Under the pieces are notes generated by a model, which worked only from the letters and a program-made list of their open reading frames with translations, did no database searches and was not told the origin of the DNA. A program made the position numbers and the translations under genes. Shown in pieces: positions 1 to 10,012 of a stretch of DNA of 64,000 nucleotides; the first letter of the stretch is position 1; each line of letters begins with the position of its first letter. This DNA comes from UBA4416 sp020846025 (lineage in GTDB: Bacteria > Bacteroidota > Bacteroidia > B-17B0 > Aurantibacillaceae): contig CAUJDD010000036.1 of NCBI GenBank assembly GCA_963169295.1, positions 62,001 to 126,000 on the forward strand, read 5' to 3'.

Positions 1-672
1 CACCGACACAAATTCTTTTACTGCTTGTTTGTATAACATAACCTTATTTACCACATCTGCCTCACTCATTTGATGTGCCTTTGCTTGATCTGCAATTTGT
101 TTTTCTACTAAAGGTGTTTTTACATAACCTGGGCAGATTGCATTAGCCGTTATACCAAAAGGTGCTCCTTCTAAAGCAATGGTTTTTGTAAAGCCTACGA
201 TGCCATGTTTACTAGCAATATATGCACTCTTAAATTCCGAAGCCACTAAGCCATGCGCCGAGGCAATGTTAATTACTCTTCCGAACTTACGTTCCTTCAT
301 GCCTTTCCATACTGCTTTAGTTAAATAAAAAGCAGATGTAAGGTTAATGCCTATAATAGCATTCCATTTTTCATCAGGAAAATCTTCGATAGGAGAAACA
401 TGTTGAATACCGGCATTGTTAATTAACACATCTATTTTGCCAAATTTTGCTACCGCTTCATCCACCATTTTTCTCAACTCCTCAGGTTTTAACATATTCG
501 CATTACTAAACATTACCTCTACTCCATATTGTTTTCCTATATGATTGGCTATTTCTAGTCCATTTGTTTCTAATCCATTAAATACAATTTGATATTGTTT
601 AGTTTTAGCAAATTCTGTAGCAATGCCTAAGCCAATTCCACTTGTGCTTCCTGTTATTAATACTGTTTTCAT
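1..672 (-). CDS. 3-hydroxybutyrate dehydrogenase (SDR family), 3' end beyond window
   Basis: This is an open frame of 224 codons on the minus strand, starting at ATG 672-670 and still open at base 1, so the C-terminus is missing. It is a classical short-chain dehydrogenase: the NAD-binding motif TGSTSGIG lies at residues 7-14, followed by NNAG and by the catalytic Ser and YxxxK motif (YIASK). The stretch IASAHGLVASEFKSAY and the helix NAICPGYVKTPLVEKQI are typical of bacterial D-3-hydroxybutyrate dehydrogenases, which interconvert 3-hydroxybutyrate and acetoacetate with NAD in the cytoplasm. The SDR fold is certain; the substrate is inferred from these signature stretches. Another SDR oxidoreductase remains possible. 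Confidence 0.82.
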   Translation of the reverse strand, partial: MKTVLITGSTSGIGLGIATEFAKTKQYQIVFNGLETNGLEIANHIGKQYGVEVMFSNANMLKPEELRKMVDEAVAKFGKIDVLINNAGIQHVSPIEDFPDEKWNAIIGINLTSAFYLTKAVWKGMKERKFGRVINIASAHGLVASEFKSAYIASKHGIVGFTKTIALEGAPFGITANAICPGYVKTPLVEKQIADQAKAHQMSEADVVNKVMLYKQAVKEFVSV

Positions 673-698
673 TATATGAGTTTTATGTCGTACCCTTT

Positions 699-1151
699 CT
701 AGTTAGTTATCTTCAGGGTATTAACCCCATCAAATAGAGCATTGTATTGTCTTAAATTTTGTGTGGCACTTCCTGATATCAGTCCACCATCAAAAATTTG
801 CCATTTCGATCCGCTTATTGTATCTAGTAATGTAAAATTATCAGCTTGTACTTTTACGCGCGCATTAGGGTCGTCTGGTAATGCAGTAGATGTGCGTTCA
901 ATCGCTACAAAGTCGCCCGGATTATTTGTAACAGTTTTTCTATAAACAATTATACCATTTACACCACCATTTATATAAACCCATCCTCCTGCTACTTGCA
1001 ATTTAAAGTACAGTGGGTCGTTAGGATAAATAGTAATATTAACGTTTTGATAGGCTATATTGTCTTGAACTGTTTTTGATTTTTTCTTACAACCTACAAT
1101 CACAGCAAGAGATATAACAGCTAAAAAGAATATGCTAATTTTTTTAAACAT
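699..1151 (-). CDS. small lipoprotein, possibly Rieske-fold-like without cluster ligands
   Basis: This 150-residue protein begins with a lipoprotein signal peptide (KKISIFFLAVISLAVIVGC), lipobox cysteine at residue 21, followed by lysines. The body is beta-rich, with stretches such as GGWVYINGGVNGIIVYRK and a C-terminal YNALFDG. The layout recalls a Bacteroidota family of about 150-residue lipoproteins related to the Rieske fold, but no Cys/His pairs that could bind an iron-sulphur cluster are present after the lipobox. That resemblance is from memory and weak. It is probably an inner- or outer-membrane-anchored periplasmic protein of unknown function, divergent from the protease gene at 1210. 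Confidence 0.7.
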   Translation of the reverse strand: MFKKISIFFLAVISLAVIVGCKKKSKTVQDNIAYQNVNITIYPNDPLYFKLQVAGGWVYINGGVNGIIVYRKTVTNNPGDFVAIERTSTALPDDPNARVKVQADNFTLLDTISGSKWQIFDGGLISGSATQNLRQYNALFDGVNTLKITN

Positions 1152-1175
1152 TACTTTCTGTTTGTAATAAACAAA

Positions 1176-1193
1176 TACCTTTGTACAAATATA
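1176..1193. promoter_or_regulatory. overlapping divergent -7 boxes
   Basis: On the plus strand TACCTTTG (1176-1183) matches the Bacteroidota -7 consensus TAnnTTTG and would serve the protease gene at 1210. On the minus strand TATATTTG (1193-1186) matches the same consensus and would serve the lipoprotein ending at 699. The -33 elements are weak for both. This is motif matching only. Confidence 0.4.
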
Positions 1194-1209
1194 CTAAAAA
1201 AGCAATATA

Positions 1210-2862
1210 ATGATGATGGATTCTACTGAACAAACACCAAATAGTAAACGAATGATATTCCTTCCCATTATTTTATCTATTATTTTGGTATTTGGTATTT
1301 GGTTAGGTTATGTTTTAAGTAAACAAATTGCCTATGGTGCAGAAATCACTTCTAATAGAAACCCACATGGCTCCAACGACAAATTAAATAGCTTACTCGA
1401 TTTTATTGAATATCAATATGTGGATACCATTAACAGAAAAAAGTTAGTTGAAAAAACTGTTACATCCATGTTAGAGAGTTTAGATCCACATTCTTCTTAT
1501 ATTCCAGCAAGTGATTTCAATATTGTCAATGAACCATTAGAAGGGAATTTTGATGGAATTGGCATTGAGTTTAACATATTAAAAGACACCATTCGCGTTG
1601 TAACTCCCATCGAAGGAGGCCCTTCAGAACGCATGGGCATAAAAGCAGGTGATAAAATTATTAAAGTAGATGGTAAAAATGTTGCAGGCATAAAAATAAC
1701 CAACAAACAAGTATTTGATAAATTGAGGGGAAAAAAAGGAACACAAGTTTTAGTAACGATTAAAAGAAGTCATGTGTCGCAAGATTTGGACTTTAAAATT
1801 ACACGCGATGCAATTCCTTTATATAGTTTAGATGTATCATATATGCTTAATAACGATATTGGGTATATAAAAATTAGCAAATTTGCTGCTACTACTTATG
1901 ATGAGTATCTTAAAGCATTTAACACCCTTAGTAAAAAAGGTATGAAAAAATTAGTTTTAGATTTAAGAGGAAATCCTGGTGGATACTTAAATGCTGCTGT
2001 AGATATTGCCGATGAATTTTTAACTAAAGGTTTACAAATTGTATATACACAAGGCAAAGCAAGTCCAAAGAAAACATACAAAGCATCAGAGAGAGGAAGT
2101 TTTGAGAACAACGAATTAGTTGTGCTAATAGATGAAGGTTCTGCAAGCGCAAGTGAAATTGTAGCAGGTGCAGTACAAGATAACGACCGAGGAACTATAA
2201 TTGGTAGAAGAAGTTTTGGAAAAGGACTTGTACAAGATCAAATTCAACTCTCAGATGGTTCTGCTATTCGTTTAACGATAGCTAGATATTATACGCCAAC
2301 GGGAAGATGTATTCAAAAACCATACACAGATAATAATAATGATTATTATAATGAAGAATATGAAAGATATAATCATGGAGAATTATTAAATGAAGATAGC
2401 ATCAAATTGGATAAATCAAAACAATTTAAAACACCTGAAGGAAAAACTGTGTATGGTGGTGGTGGCATTATGCCTGATGTATTTGTACCTATAGATACCG
2501 CAACATCAAACACTTATCTTAATAAAATCTTCTTCACTGGTGCTATTAATGCTTTTGCTTTTGAGTATGCAGATAAACATAGAGAACAACTAAAAAAATA
2601 TAGCTCTGCCAAAGACTTTATTCAATCATTTAACATTAATGCTAATTTATTAAATGAGTTTTATAAATATTATTTTGATGAATACAAACTAACAATTCCT
2701 GTCCCATATAAAACTAAAACAGACGAAGCTTTAAAGCCATATTTAAAAGCATTTATTGGACGTGATGTATTTGATAAAGACGCTTATTATCCTATCATAA
2801 ACGAAAAAGATAAATGTATTTTAAAAGCAGTAGAAGTATTAAGTCAAACTCAAGCTTTATAA
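1210..2862 (+). CDS. S41 family C-terminal processing peptidase (CtpA/Prc-like)
   Basis: This 550-residue protein has one N-terminal membrane anchor (about residues 15-37), a PDZ domain (about 95-190, with GIGIEF and GIKAGDKIIKVDG) and an S41 protease domain (about 200-370). The motif GSASASEI carries the expected nucleophile Ser313 and SFGKGLVQ carries the general base Lys338; their 25-residue spacing fits the Ser-Lys dyad of Tsp/CtpA. The enzyme would cleave periplasmic proteins from their C-terminal ends. A further domain of about 180 residues follows the protease core, as is usual in Bacteroidota members. Three ATG codons occur in a row at the start; the first was taken. It is separated from the next gene by 113 bp. 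Confidence 0.9.
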   Translation: MMMDSTEQTPNSKRMIFLPIILSIILVFGIWLGYVLSKQIAYGAEITSNRNPHGSNDKLNSLLDFIEYQYVDTINRKKLVEKTVTSMLESLDPHSSYIPASDFNIVNEPLEGNFDGIGIEFNILKDTIRVVTPIEGGPSERMGIKAGDKIIKVDGKNVAGIKITNKQVFDKLRGKKGTQVLVTIKRSHVSQDLDFKITRDAIPLYSLDVSYMLNNDIGYIKISKFAATTYDEYLKAFNTLSKKGMKKLVLDLRGNPGGYLNAAVDIADEFLTKGLQIVYTQGKASPKKTYKASERGSFENNELVVLIDEGSASASEIVAGAVQDNDRGTIIGRRSFGKGLVQDQIQLSDGSAIRLTIARYYTPTGRCIQKPYTDNNNDYYNEEYERYNHGELLNEDSIKLDKSKQFKTPEGKTVYGGGGIMPDVFVPIDTATSNTYLNKIFFTGAINAFAFEYADKHREQLKKYSSAKDFIQSFNINANLLNEFYKYYFDEYKLTIPVPYKTKTDEALKPYLKAFIGRDVFDKDAYYPIINEKDKCILKAVEVLSQTQAL

Positions 2863-2975
2863 AATTTGTTATAAACCAAATAAATATTTTAGAATGTAAA
2901 ATTTTATTCGGTAATTAGAGATATAATTTATTTAACTATTTTCAATTTTATACAAAAAACCTTAGTGTCATTCTC

Positions 2976-5846
2976 ATGAAACAATTTTTTTTAATAGCCA
3001 TTGCTATATCTGGGTTAAGTTTATTTGCTCAAGTAGCCCCTAAAACTACAACCGCAAAATCAACTTTAAAACCAACTCCTAAAACTATATACCCTAAGCT
3101 AATAGAAATAGTTAAAAAGTCAGGAAATGAAATCTGTATCCCCTACAAAAAATACATGCTAGCAAATGGCTTAACGATTCTCATTCACGAAGATCACAGT
3201 AATCCAGTAGTATATGTTGATGTTACCTATCATGTGGGTTCTGGCAGAGAGCAACAAGGGCGTTCTGGGTTTGCACATTTCTTTGAACACATGATGTTTC
3301 AAGGTTCTAAACATGTGGCTGACGAACAACATTTTAAAATTATTACAGAAGCGGGAGGTACATTAAATGGAACGACTAATACCGATAGAACAAACTATTT
3401 TGAAACAGTACCTTCTAATCAATTAGAAAAAATGCTGTGGTTAGAGGCTGATCGTATGGGCTTTTTATTAGACTCTGTAACGCAACAAAAATTTGAAGTA
3501 CAACGTGCCACTGTAAAAAACGAACGCGGACAACGTTATGATAATGCTCCCTATGGTTTAATATTTGAAAAAACCGGTGAAGCGCTTTATCCAAAAGGAC
3601 ATCCTTATTCATGGTCAACAATTGGCTACATTGAAGATCTAAACAGAGTTGATGTGAATGACTTAAAACGGTTCTATATGCGTTGGTATGGCCCAAATAA
3701 TGCAGTACTAACAATCTCAGGAGATGTAAATCCAGACGAAGTTTTAAAATTAGCCAATAAATACTTTGGCTCCATCCCTCGTGGACCGGAGGTAAAAAAT
3801 ATGCCTAAACAACCTGCCGTTTTAACTGAGAATCGCTACATATCTTATGAAGATAAAGTAAAATTCCCAATGTTAAAAGTTACCTTTCCAACAGTGCCTA
3901 GCTTAGATAAAGACGAAGCTGCCTTAGAAGTATTAACCGAAATTTTATCAGGACCAAAAAATTCTCCATTTTACACAACATTTATTAAATCACAAAAGGC
4001 CGTAGCTGCCAATTGTTTTAATTATAATAAAGAAATAAGCGGACAGTTCGAAATTATGATTAGAGCTAATGCTGATAGTAAATTAGCAGACATTGAAACG
4101 ATGTTATTTCAATGCTTAAACGAATGGGAGAAAAAAGGTGCTACTGATGCCGATATTAAGCGTTACAAAATAAACTATCAAAGCAATCTATATAATCGTT
4201 TAACTACCGTTTCTGGTAAAGGAGCGCAACTAGCCTCTTACCAAACATTTACCGGAAATCCGAATTACATAAAAACAGAGATTGCTAATCATTTAAAAGT
4301 AACTAAAGAAGATGTAATGCGCGTTTATAATACATACATTAAAAATAAACCATGTGTTATTTTAAGTTGTGTTCCAAAGGGAAAAGGCGAACTGGTAGCT
4401 AAACCAGATAATTGGAAGATGTACGAAAGAACTGTAGAACAAGAAAGTAATGAATACAAAAACTTAACTTATAAAGAACCTAAAGATAGTTTTGACAGAA
4501 GTAAGATGCCTGCATCAACTACGGCAAAGTTAGTACCACTACCTAATTACTGGACTTCTGAATATGCGAATGGTATTAAAATTATTGGCGTAGAAAACAC
4601 AGATATACCAAAAGTAAACATCCTTTTCTCAATGCCTATTGGTCATCGTTACGAACCAAAATCAGGTTTAGCGGTTATATTAGCCTCCATGTTAGAAGAA
4701 TCTACACTTAAACACAGCGCTGAAGAAATTGAAGAAATTCTTGAAAACCTTGGTAGCGACGTTTCTGTTTCTGCTAACGACAATGAAATTACACTGAACA
4801 TTTCTTGTTTAAAACAAAATATCGACTCTACTTTAAAAATAGCCGAAGAAATATTTTTTAGCCCTAAATTCTCTCAAGAAGACTTTGATTTAGTTAAGAA
4901 GAAACAATTAGATAACATCACCAATCAATTAACACAAGCTACATCTATTGCCGGTAATGTTTATAATAAATTACTATATGGTGAGAGTTCAAATCTTTCA
5001 ATGCCAGCTATTGGAACTACAGAAAGCGTTAATTCCATAACACTTGACGATGTAAAAGATTACTTCAAAAACTTCTCCGGATTTAATGCTGTTTTAGCGA
5101 TTACAGGAGATATTGAAAAAAACACTGTTATTAAAAAATTAGATTTTTTAACTAAACTAACATCTAATAATACGATGCCACAAGCACGATATCAATTACC
5201 AAGTATTGATAAAACTAAAATTTATTTTGTAGATAAAAAAGATGCGCCACAATCAGAAATTAGAGTTGGTTATTTGGCTTTACCATTCGATGCAACTGGC
5301 GAATATTTTAAATCGTCTATCATGAATTATCCATTGGCACAAGCATTTAATAGTAGAATTAACTTTATATTAAGAGAGGTAAAAGGCTTTACTTATGGAG
5401 CTCGAGGATTTTTTACAGGGAATCAATTTGTTGGGCCTTATGTGTTATTTGCAGGTGTAAAGGCAAATACAACTGATAGTTCGGTTGTAATAATAATGGA
5501 CGAGTTAAAAAAATATCATGATAATGGAATTACAGATGAGGAATTATCATTCACTAAAAACGCCATGGCTCAATCTGAAGCATTAAAATATGAATCGCCA
5601 AATCAAAAATTAGGTTTTATAAAACGTGTGGTTGATTACAATTTAGATAAAAATTATACTAATCAACAAGCAGAAATTATTAAGAATATAACTAAAGATG
5701 AGATTAACGAGTTGGCTAAGAAGAACATCCCTTATGACAAGATGATAATACTAGTTGTTGGCGACAAAGCGAGCAATTACGAAAAACTATCTAAATTAGG
5801 TTATGAGATCATTGAACTTGATGTGAATGGTAATAAAATGAAATAA
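2976..5846 (+). CDS. M16 family zinc metallopeptidase (pitrilysin/insulinase type), double-length
   Basis: This 956-residue protein has a signal peptide ending near LSLFAQ and is therefore exported. The inverted zinc motif HFFEH lies at residues 101-105, and a downstream Glu within ERGQRYDNAPYG completes the active site. Two M16 halves are fused in one chain: an N-terminal catalytic half (to about 480) and a second half (about 520-950) that lacks HxxEH and probably serves as the structural half of the clamshell. In PqqL/YmxG-type proteins this architecture degrades peptides in the periplasm. The bshA gene follows after 25 bp, suggesting co-transcription, although no functional link is evident. 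Confidence 0.9.
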   Translation: MKQFFLIAIAISGLSLFAQVAPKTTTAKSTLKPTPKTIYPKLIEIVKKSGNEICIPYKKYMLANGLTILIHEDHSNPVVYVDVTYHVGSGREQQGRSGFAHFFEHMMFQGSKHVADEQHFKIITEAGGTLNGTTNTDRTNYFETVPSNQLEKMLWLEADRMGFLLDSVTQQKFEVQRATVKNERGQRYDNAPYGLIFEKTGEALYPKGHPYSWSTIGYIEDLNRVDVNDLKRFYMRWYGPNNAVLTISGDVNPDEVLKLANKYFGSIPRGPEVKNMPKQPAVLTENRYISYEDKVKFPMLKVTFPTVPSLDKDEAALEVLTEILSGPKNSPFYTTFIKSQKAVAANCFNYNKEISGQFEIMIRANADSKLADIETMLFQCLNEWEKKGATDADIKRYKINYQSNLYNRLTTVSGKGAQLASYQTFTGNPNYIKTEIANHLKVTKEDVMRVYNTYIKNKPCVILSCVPKGKGELVAKPDNWKMYERTVEQESNEYKNLTYKEPKDSFDRSKMPASTTAKLVPLPNYWTSEYANGIKIIGVENTDIPKVNILFSMPIGHRYEPKSGLAVILASMLEESTLKHSAEEIEEILENLGSDVSVSANDNEITLNISCLKQNIDSTLKIAEEIFFSPKFSQEDFDLVKKKQLDNITNQLTQATSIAGNVYNKLLYGESSNLSMPAIGTTESVNSITLDDVKDYFKNFSGFNAVLAITGDIEKNTVIKKLDFLTKLTSNNTMPQARYQLPSIDKTKIYFVDKKDAPQSEIRVGYLALPFDATGEYFKSSIMNYPLAQAFNSRINFILREVKGFTYGARGFFTGNQFVGPYVLFAGVKANTTDSSVVIIMDELKKYHDNGITDEELSFTKNAMAQSEALKYESPNQKLGFIKRVVDYNLDKNYTNQQAEIIKNITKDEINELAKKNIPYDKMIILVVGDKASNYEKLSKLGYEIIELDVNGNKMK

Positions 5847-5871
5847 CCGTTTATTAATTGTACACAAAAAA

Positions 5872-6996
5872 ATGAATATTGGAATTGTTTGTTACCCCAC
5901 ATTTGGTGGAAGTGGCGTTGTGGCTACAGAATTAGGAATATCACTTGCCGATAAGGGGCACAAAGTACATTTTATAACTTATTCGCAACCATTTAGATTA
6001 AACACCTTTAACGAAAATTTATTTTACCATGAGGTAAGTGTCAACGATTACCCTTTATTCGATTACCAACCCTACGAAAGTGTGTTAGCCAGCAAAATAG
6101 TAGATGTAGCTATTTATGAAAAACTTGACATTCTTCATGTACATTATGCTATACCACATGCATCGGCAGCCTATTTAGCACAACAAATTCTCTTTTCGCG
6201 TGGTATTAAATTACCTTATATTACTACACTTCACGGTACAGATATAACACTCGTGGGACAAGACCCAGCATTTGAACCTGTTATTTTTTTCTCCTTAAAT
6301 AATAGTAATTCTATTACTTCTGTATCTGAAAGTTTAAAGAATGACACCTTTAATACATTTAAGATTAATAAAGAAATACATGTAATTCCCAATTTTATAA
6401 AAATTGAGGAGTATGAAAAAATTCAATTTAAATGTCATCGCAAACAATTTGCTAATGATGATGAAAAAATATTAATTCATATTTCAAATTTTAGAAAAGT
6501 AAAACGTGTTGAGGATGTATTACGCGTGTTTGACATTGTAAGAAAACAAGTTGCTTGTAAGTTAATTTTGGTAGGAGATGGCCCTGAAAGACCAGCCATT
6601 GACAAACTATGCAGAGAATTAGACACTTGTAATGGCATCATATCAGTTGGTAAAATTGCTAATCCAAGAGAAATACTCTCTATTGCAGATGTGTTTATAT
6701 TACCTTCAGAAACCGAAAGCTTTGGCCTATCAGCTTTAGAAGCAATGGCCTCTAAAGTGCCTGTTGTTTCAACAAATACAGGTGGTATTCCTGAATTAAA
6801 TATTCATGGAGAAACAGGTTATCTAAGTTCGGTTGGAGACTACCAAGATATGGCCAAAAATTGCATTCATCTCTTATCTAATGAATCTTTATTAATTCAA
6901 TTTAAACAAAAAGCATTTGAAAGAGCAAAAGTATTTGATATAGAAGAGATTCTGCCTAAATACGAGCAACTATATGAAAGCTTAAGTTCAAATTAG
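5872..6996 (+). CDS. bshA: N-acetyl-alpha-D-glucosaminyl L-malate synthase BshA
   Basis: This 374-residue GT4 family glycosyltransferase begins with IGIVCYPTFGGSGVVATELG, a diagnostic BshA N-terminus, followed by HVHYAIPHA and TTLHGTDITLVG. The C-terminal Rossmann half has the nucleotide-sugar motif ETESFGLSALEAMA and TNTGGIPE. BshA joins UDP-GlcNAc and L-malate in the first step of bacillithiol synthesis, a low-molecular-weight thiol used by many Bacteroidota. Length matches the family. The deacetylase BshB and the cysteine ligase BshC are not in this window. The gene is probably co-transcribed with the upstream M16 protease. Confidence 0.93.
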   Translation: MNIGIVCYPTFGGSGVVATELGISLADKGHKVHFITYSQPFRLNTFNENLFYHEVSVNDYPLFDYQPYESVLASKIVDVAIYEKLDILHVHYAIPHASAAYLAQQILFSRGIKLPYITTLHGTDITLVGQDPAFEPVIFFSLNNSNSITSVSESLKNDTFNTFKINKEIHVIPNFIKIEEYEKIQFKCHRKQFANDDEKILIHISNFRKVKRVEDVLRVFDIVRKQVACKLILVGDGPERPAIDKLCRELDTCNGIISVGKIANPREILSIADVFILPSETESFGLSALEAMASKVPVVSTNTGGIPELNIHGETGYLSSVGDYQDMAKNCIHLLSNESLLIQFKQKAFERAKVFDIEEILPKYEQLYESLSSN

Positions 6997-7192
6997 GCGG
7001 TGATAAATTTTATTTTTACTGAATCCAAAAATAAATTATAGCAAATGTAATTATGGCTTTAGCAAGATTTTAAAGAGCCTTGATTTTTTTATTACTTTTT
7101 GTGTCAAGACAAAAAAAGAGCCCACAAAAGGCTGTGTATAAGATTATCGTACAATTTTTTGCATCAAGATATTCTGGTTATTGTAATGGTAT

Positions 7193-7230
7193 TATAAAAA
7201 AAGGCTGCCTCTTTTTGAGACAGCCTATTA
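7193..7230 (-). terminator. rho-independent terminator for the esterase gene
   Basis: A hairpin has arms at 7202-7211 and 7217-7226 (ten pairs with one mismatch, loop TTTTT). Read on the minus strand it is followed by a T-run (complement of the A-run before 7203). It lies just past the stop of the minus-strand hydrolase at 7251. The rest of 6997-7250 holds only a 61-codon open frame without family features, which I do not call. Confidence 0.7.
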
Positions 7231-7250
7231 TATATTGTTTAAAAGTACTT

Positions 7251-8561
7251 TTACTGGAATATTAATTTTTGAGTAGCTGTTTCTCCTGATTTATCAGTAA
7301 CTTTTAAGATATACATTCCATCTGCAATTTCAGCACGACTAATTTTAAAGGTGTGTTCATTAGTAGTTTCTTTTATAATCGATTTCCCTGTAATATCTAG
7401 TAACTCAATAAAATGAGTGGTTGAAATATTTATGAACTCGATGAAAACATCACTGTTAGAAGGATTTGGATATACGGTTGAAATTGTATTATGCATAGTT
7501 AATTCCTTTACGCCAACTGGTGCGCATGGCATAGTTACATTAGTAGTACAAGTTGAATACGAATATAAAGTAGCTGTTTGTGCTGGCGTATTCTCAGGTA
7601 ATAAAGGTGTAACTGTACAACCCATTGTAGAAACTAAAAAATCTCGTATAAAATTAATAGTAGAATCCATATATGCAGAATTAGAAGCATAAGGCACATG
7701 GTCTTGTCCGTACCAAGTATAAAAAGGATTATTAACTCCAATTGCATTGGCTTGTTCTTTTAACATACGGCTACCATCTAACAACATTAATGGGGTACCA
7801 GGGTTTACCATACCTCTATTATATTTTACAGTACCATCAATAGTTCCATGCATTGAACAAAATGGAACATCCCCTGGCTCTATCCAACCATATCTACCTA
7901 AGGCACCACATAAGTTAATTACACCTCTAATATTTGAAGAATAACACTGATTTCCACTATATCCTTCCATTCCTCCCATGGTTGATAAAGTAGTTGGCGA
8001 CAAATAATAATTAATTTCACAAGATTTATCTAAATAAGCAGTTTGTAAAGCCGTAATGGCCCCTGCCGAACTACCACCAATAAAAATATTATTTGTGTCT
8101 ATTCTATAGTTATTTGATGTTTGCTTATCTTTATAAAAGTAACGAATAGAAGCCTTCATGTCTTGTACTGCTCTTAACACAGCTTTTATAGCATTTGCAG
8201 AATCAAAAGGGAAAAACCCTAGGCGATACTCAATTGAAGCGCACACAAATCCTTTTTTAGCAAAAGCTTGTGATAAAGCTACCATATCGGCATCTGTTCT
8301 TGTCCCTCCAATAAAACTTCCGCCATGTGCCCAAATGATTAATGGACGGTTTGTTGCAGTATCTCCATCTGGTTGATAAATATCCATTACAAGTGTTGTG
8401 TTACTTCCACTAAAACTAGTATTAGCCCCATAAGCTACTGAACTTGTTGTTACAGTTGTGAAAGTATCAAATGCGTATCTACCACCCGAACAAGGTGCTT
8501 GTGCATGTATGAAGCCAATAGTTGTTACGAAACTAAGAGCAAGCGTGTAAAGTTTTTTCAT
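7251..8561 (-). CDS. secreted alpha/beta hydrolase (carboxylesterase-like) with T9SS type A tail
   Basis: This 436-residue protein has a signal peptide ending at IHAQ. The hydrolase core has the oxyanion motif HGGSF, the nucleophile elbow GGSSAGA, an Asp in MHGTIDGTV and a His in YGQDHVPY, which together form a plausible Ser-Asp-His triad. The last 75 residues (VYPNPSNSDVFIEF through MYILKVTDKSGE) form a type A T9SS sorting domain, so the enzyme is predicted to cross the outer membrane and be attached to the surface or released. The substrate is unknown; the family includes esterases, lipases and dienelactone-hydrolase relatives. It ends before a strong terminator and is monocistronic or last in its unit. 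Confidence 0.85.
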   Translation of the reverse strand: MKKLYTLALSFVTTIGFIHAQAPCSGGRYAFDTFTTVTTSSVAYGANTSFSGSNTTLVMDIYQPDGDTATNRPLIIWAHGGSFIGGTRTDADMVALSQAFAKKGFVCASIEYRLGFFPFDSANAIKAVLRAVQDMKASIRYFYKDKQTSNNYRIDTNNIFIGGSSAGAITALQTAYLDKSCEINYYLSPTTLSTMGGMEGYSGNQCYSSNIRGVINLCGALGRYGWIEPGDVPFCSMHGTIDGTVKYNRGMVNPGTPLMLLDGSRMLKEQANAIGVNNPFYTWYGQDHVPYASNSAYMDSTINFIRDFLVSTMGCTVTPLLPENTPAQTATLYSYSTCTTNVTMPCAPVGVKELTMHNTISTVYPNPSNSDVFIEFINISTTHFIELLDITGKSIIKETTNEHTFKISRAEIADGMYILKVTDKSGETATQKLIFQ

Positions 8562-8680
8562 AGGCTTTGTTGTGTTTTTTGTTTGAGTGTGATAAATTTA
8601 AAAAAATTATTTTATCCTTTTAGTTGTTCGAAAAAATTTAACTTTTATTCTTCAGATATAACATCAATACTTCCTGAAAT

Positions 8681-10000
8681 TTATGGAAAAACCACTGCTG
8701 GATACTTTGTAGCCTCTGCATGTGGAATAGTGGATTGATATTTCTCATTAATTGCCTTTATAAATTCATTAGCTAATAAAGCATTTCCTCTTGGCGTTAA
8801 ATTTAATCCGTCTAACGAATAAAAACCACCAGAAACAAACGCCGCATTAACTGATACGCCATTATAATTATAACCAGTTTTCACCTTATCAAAAAAAGTA
8901 TGAGTATCAACAAAAGCTAAGCCTTTAGCATCGGCTATATTCTTTAATATTACATTAAACTGATTTATTCTATCATCTATCGTCTGTATTTCACTAAGTG
9001 ATAAAAAATAGCGATCAGGAATTGTAAGTAAAGATCCCCAATTAAAACATTTGACAGAATCTAAAGGCACATTTAATAAAATCATTTCTCCTTCTACTGC
9101 CTGTCTATAACCTAAGGGCTGTGAGTTGTCCTCAACAATAAATCCATTATTTCCTTCGTTAAATACTACCACAGGGTTTAGTACAGAATAAAATTGAGTT
9201 AAGGAAGTAGCTTTCTCAGCATCTAGTGCCAAAGCATTCCAAGCAATTGTATTAAAATACGCCATCGATTTTATGCTTGGAATATTAGCAATTACTCCCT
9301 TTGCTCCATTAGCCGTTAGTTTATCTATTATGTTATTCATACTTGCTTCAAATCCAACACCAACTGTACCAGAAATCTCGGTTAAACTATCAGCTGTTGC
9401 TCCTTTTAAAGCATAATTTAATACATCATTTAAGCCTAACATAACTGTAAAAAAAGTTGGATTTTTTGCAACAGCATCAGATAATATAGATGACGAAGGG
9501 CTTGATGCCATGCGTTGATAAAACATATTAGAATAAGCATTTTTATCTATATCTATTACTTTCGCATCAGGAACACCAAAATTATTAAATGGTCCTTGTG
9601 CTCCATATACATTATTCCCTATAATTGATAAATCACCTTGAGTTGCTAACTTTACTGGACCTAAAGAAACTATGCCTTTACAATCAGTTCTGTTTCCTAG
9701 AATAGAAGGTGCATTATTTGAACTACCAATTCCTAGTGAACTTGGAGAAATAAAAGGCACTCTAAATTCACCGCCACCTACTAGTTTTAATTGTTCGGAT
9801 AAAATATAGGCATACGAATTTTGTTGTGCTTTGTAATACAACGCACCATCGGCATATCCTGCCGTCATAGCAGTACCTAGTGCCACATAATTGGAAGCAT
9901 CGATGTTTCCTTTATCTATATTTGGTTCCTTAAACTTTGGATTACACGCTGTAACAATTACAGTGAGTAGAAATATGATAGTTAAACAATTATTTTTCAT
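8681..10000 (-). CDS. SGNH/GDSL-fold lipoprotein with degraded active site
   Basis: This 439-residue protein has a lipoprotein signal (lipobox VTAC, Cys19). It has the SGNH hydrolase layout: block I at 40-48, block III GLND at 189-192, and block V near 397-403. However, block I reads GTAMTAG instead of GDSLTAG, so the nucleophilic Ser is Ala44, and block V reads DGLNLTPRG where DGxHP is expected, so the catalytic His is Asn400. Both codons were checked against the nucleotides. The protein keeps the fold but is probably not a hydrolase, and may bind rather than cleave a lipid. It lies 12 bp downstream of the FadL-like porin and is almost certainly co-transcribed with it. Confidence 0.82.
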   Translation of the reverse strand: MKNNCLTIIFLLTVIVTACNPKFKEPNIDKGNIDASNYVALGTAMTAGYADGALYYKAQQNSYAYILSEQLKLVGGGEFRVPFISPSSLGIGSSNNAPSILGNRTDCKGIVSLGPVKLATQGDLSIIGNNVYGAQGPFNNFGVPDAKVIDIDKNAYSNMFYQRMASSPSSSILSDAVAKNPTFFTVMLGLNDVLNYALKGATADSLTEISGTVGVGFEASMNNIIDKLTANGAKGVIANIPSIKSMAYFNTIAWNALALDAEKATSLTQFYSVLNPVVVFNEGNNGFIVEDNSQPLGYRQAVEGEMILLNVPLDSVKCFNWGSLLTIPDRYFLSLSEIQTIDDRINQFNVILKNIADAKGLAFVDTHTFFDKVKTGYNYNGVSVNAAFVSGGFYSLDGLNLTPRGNALLANEFIKAINEKYQSTIPHAEATKYPAVVFP

Positions 10001-10012
10001 TATTTATAGTCT

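Noticed and set aside
7080..7265. 61-codon plus-strand open frame after bshA
   Set aside because: It overlaps a minus-strand terminator and the end of the hydrolase gene, and shows no domain, signal peptide or promoter. Chance frame.
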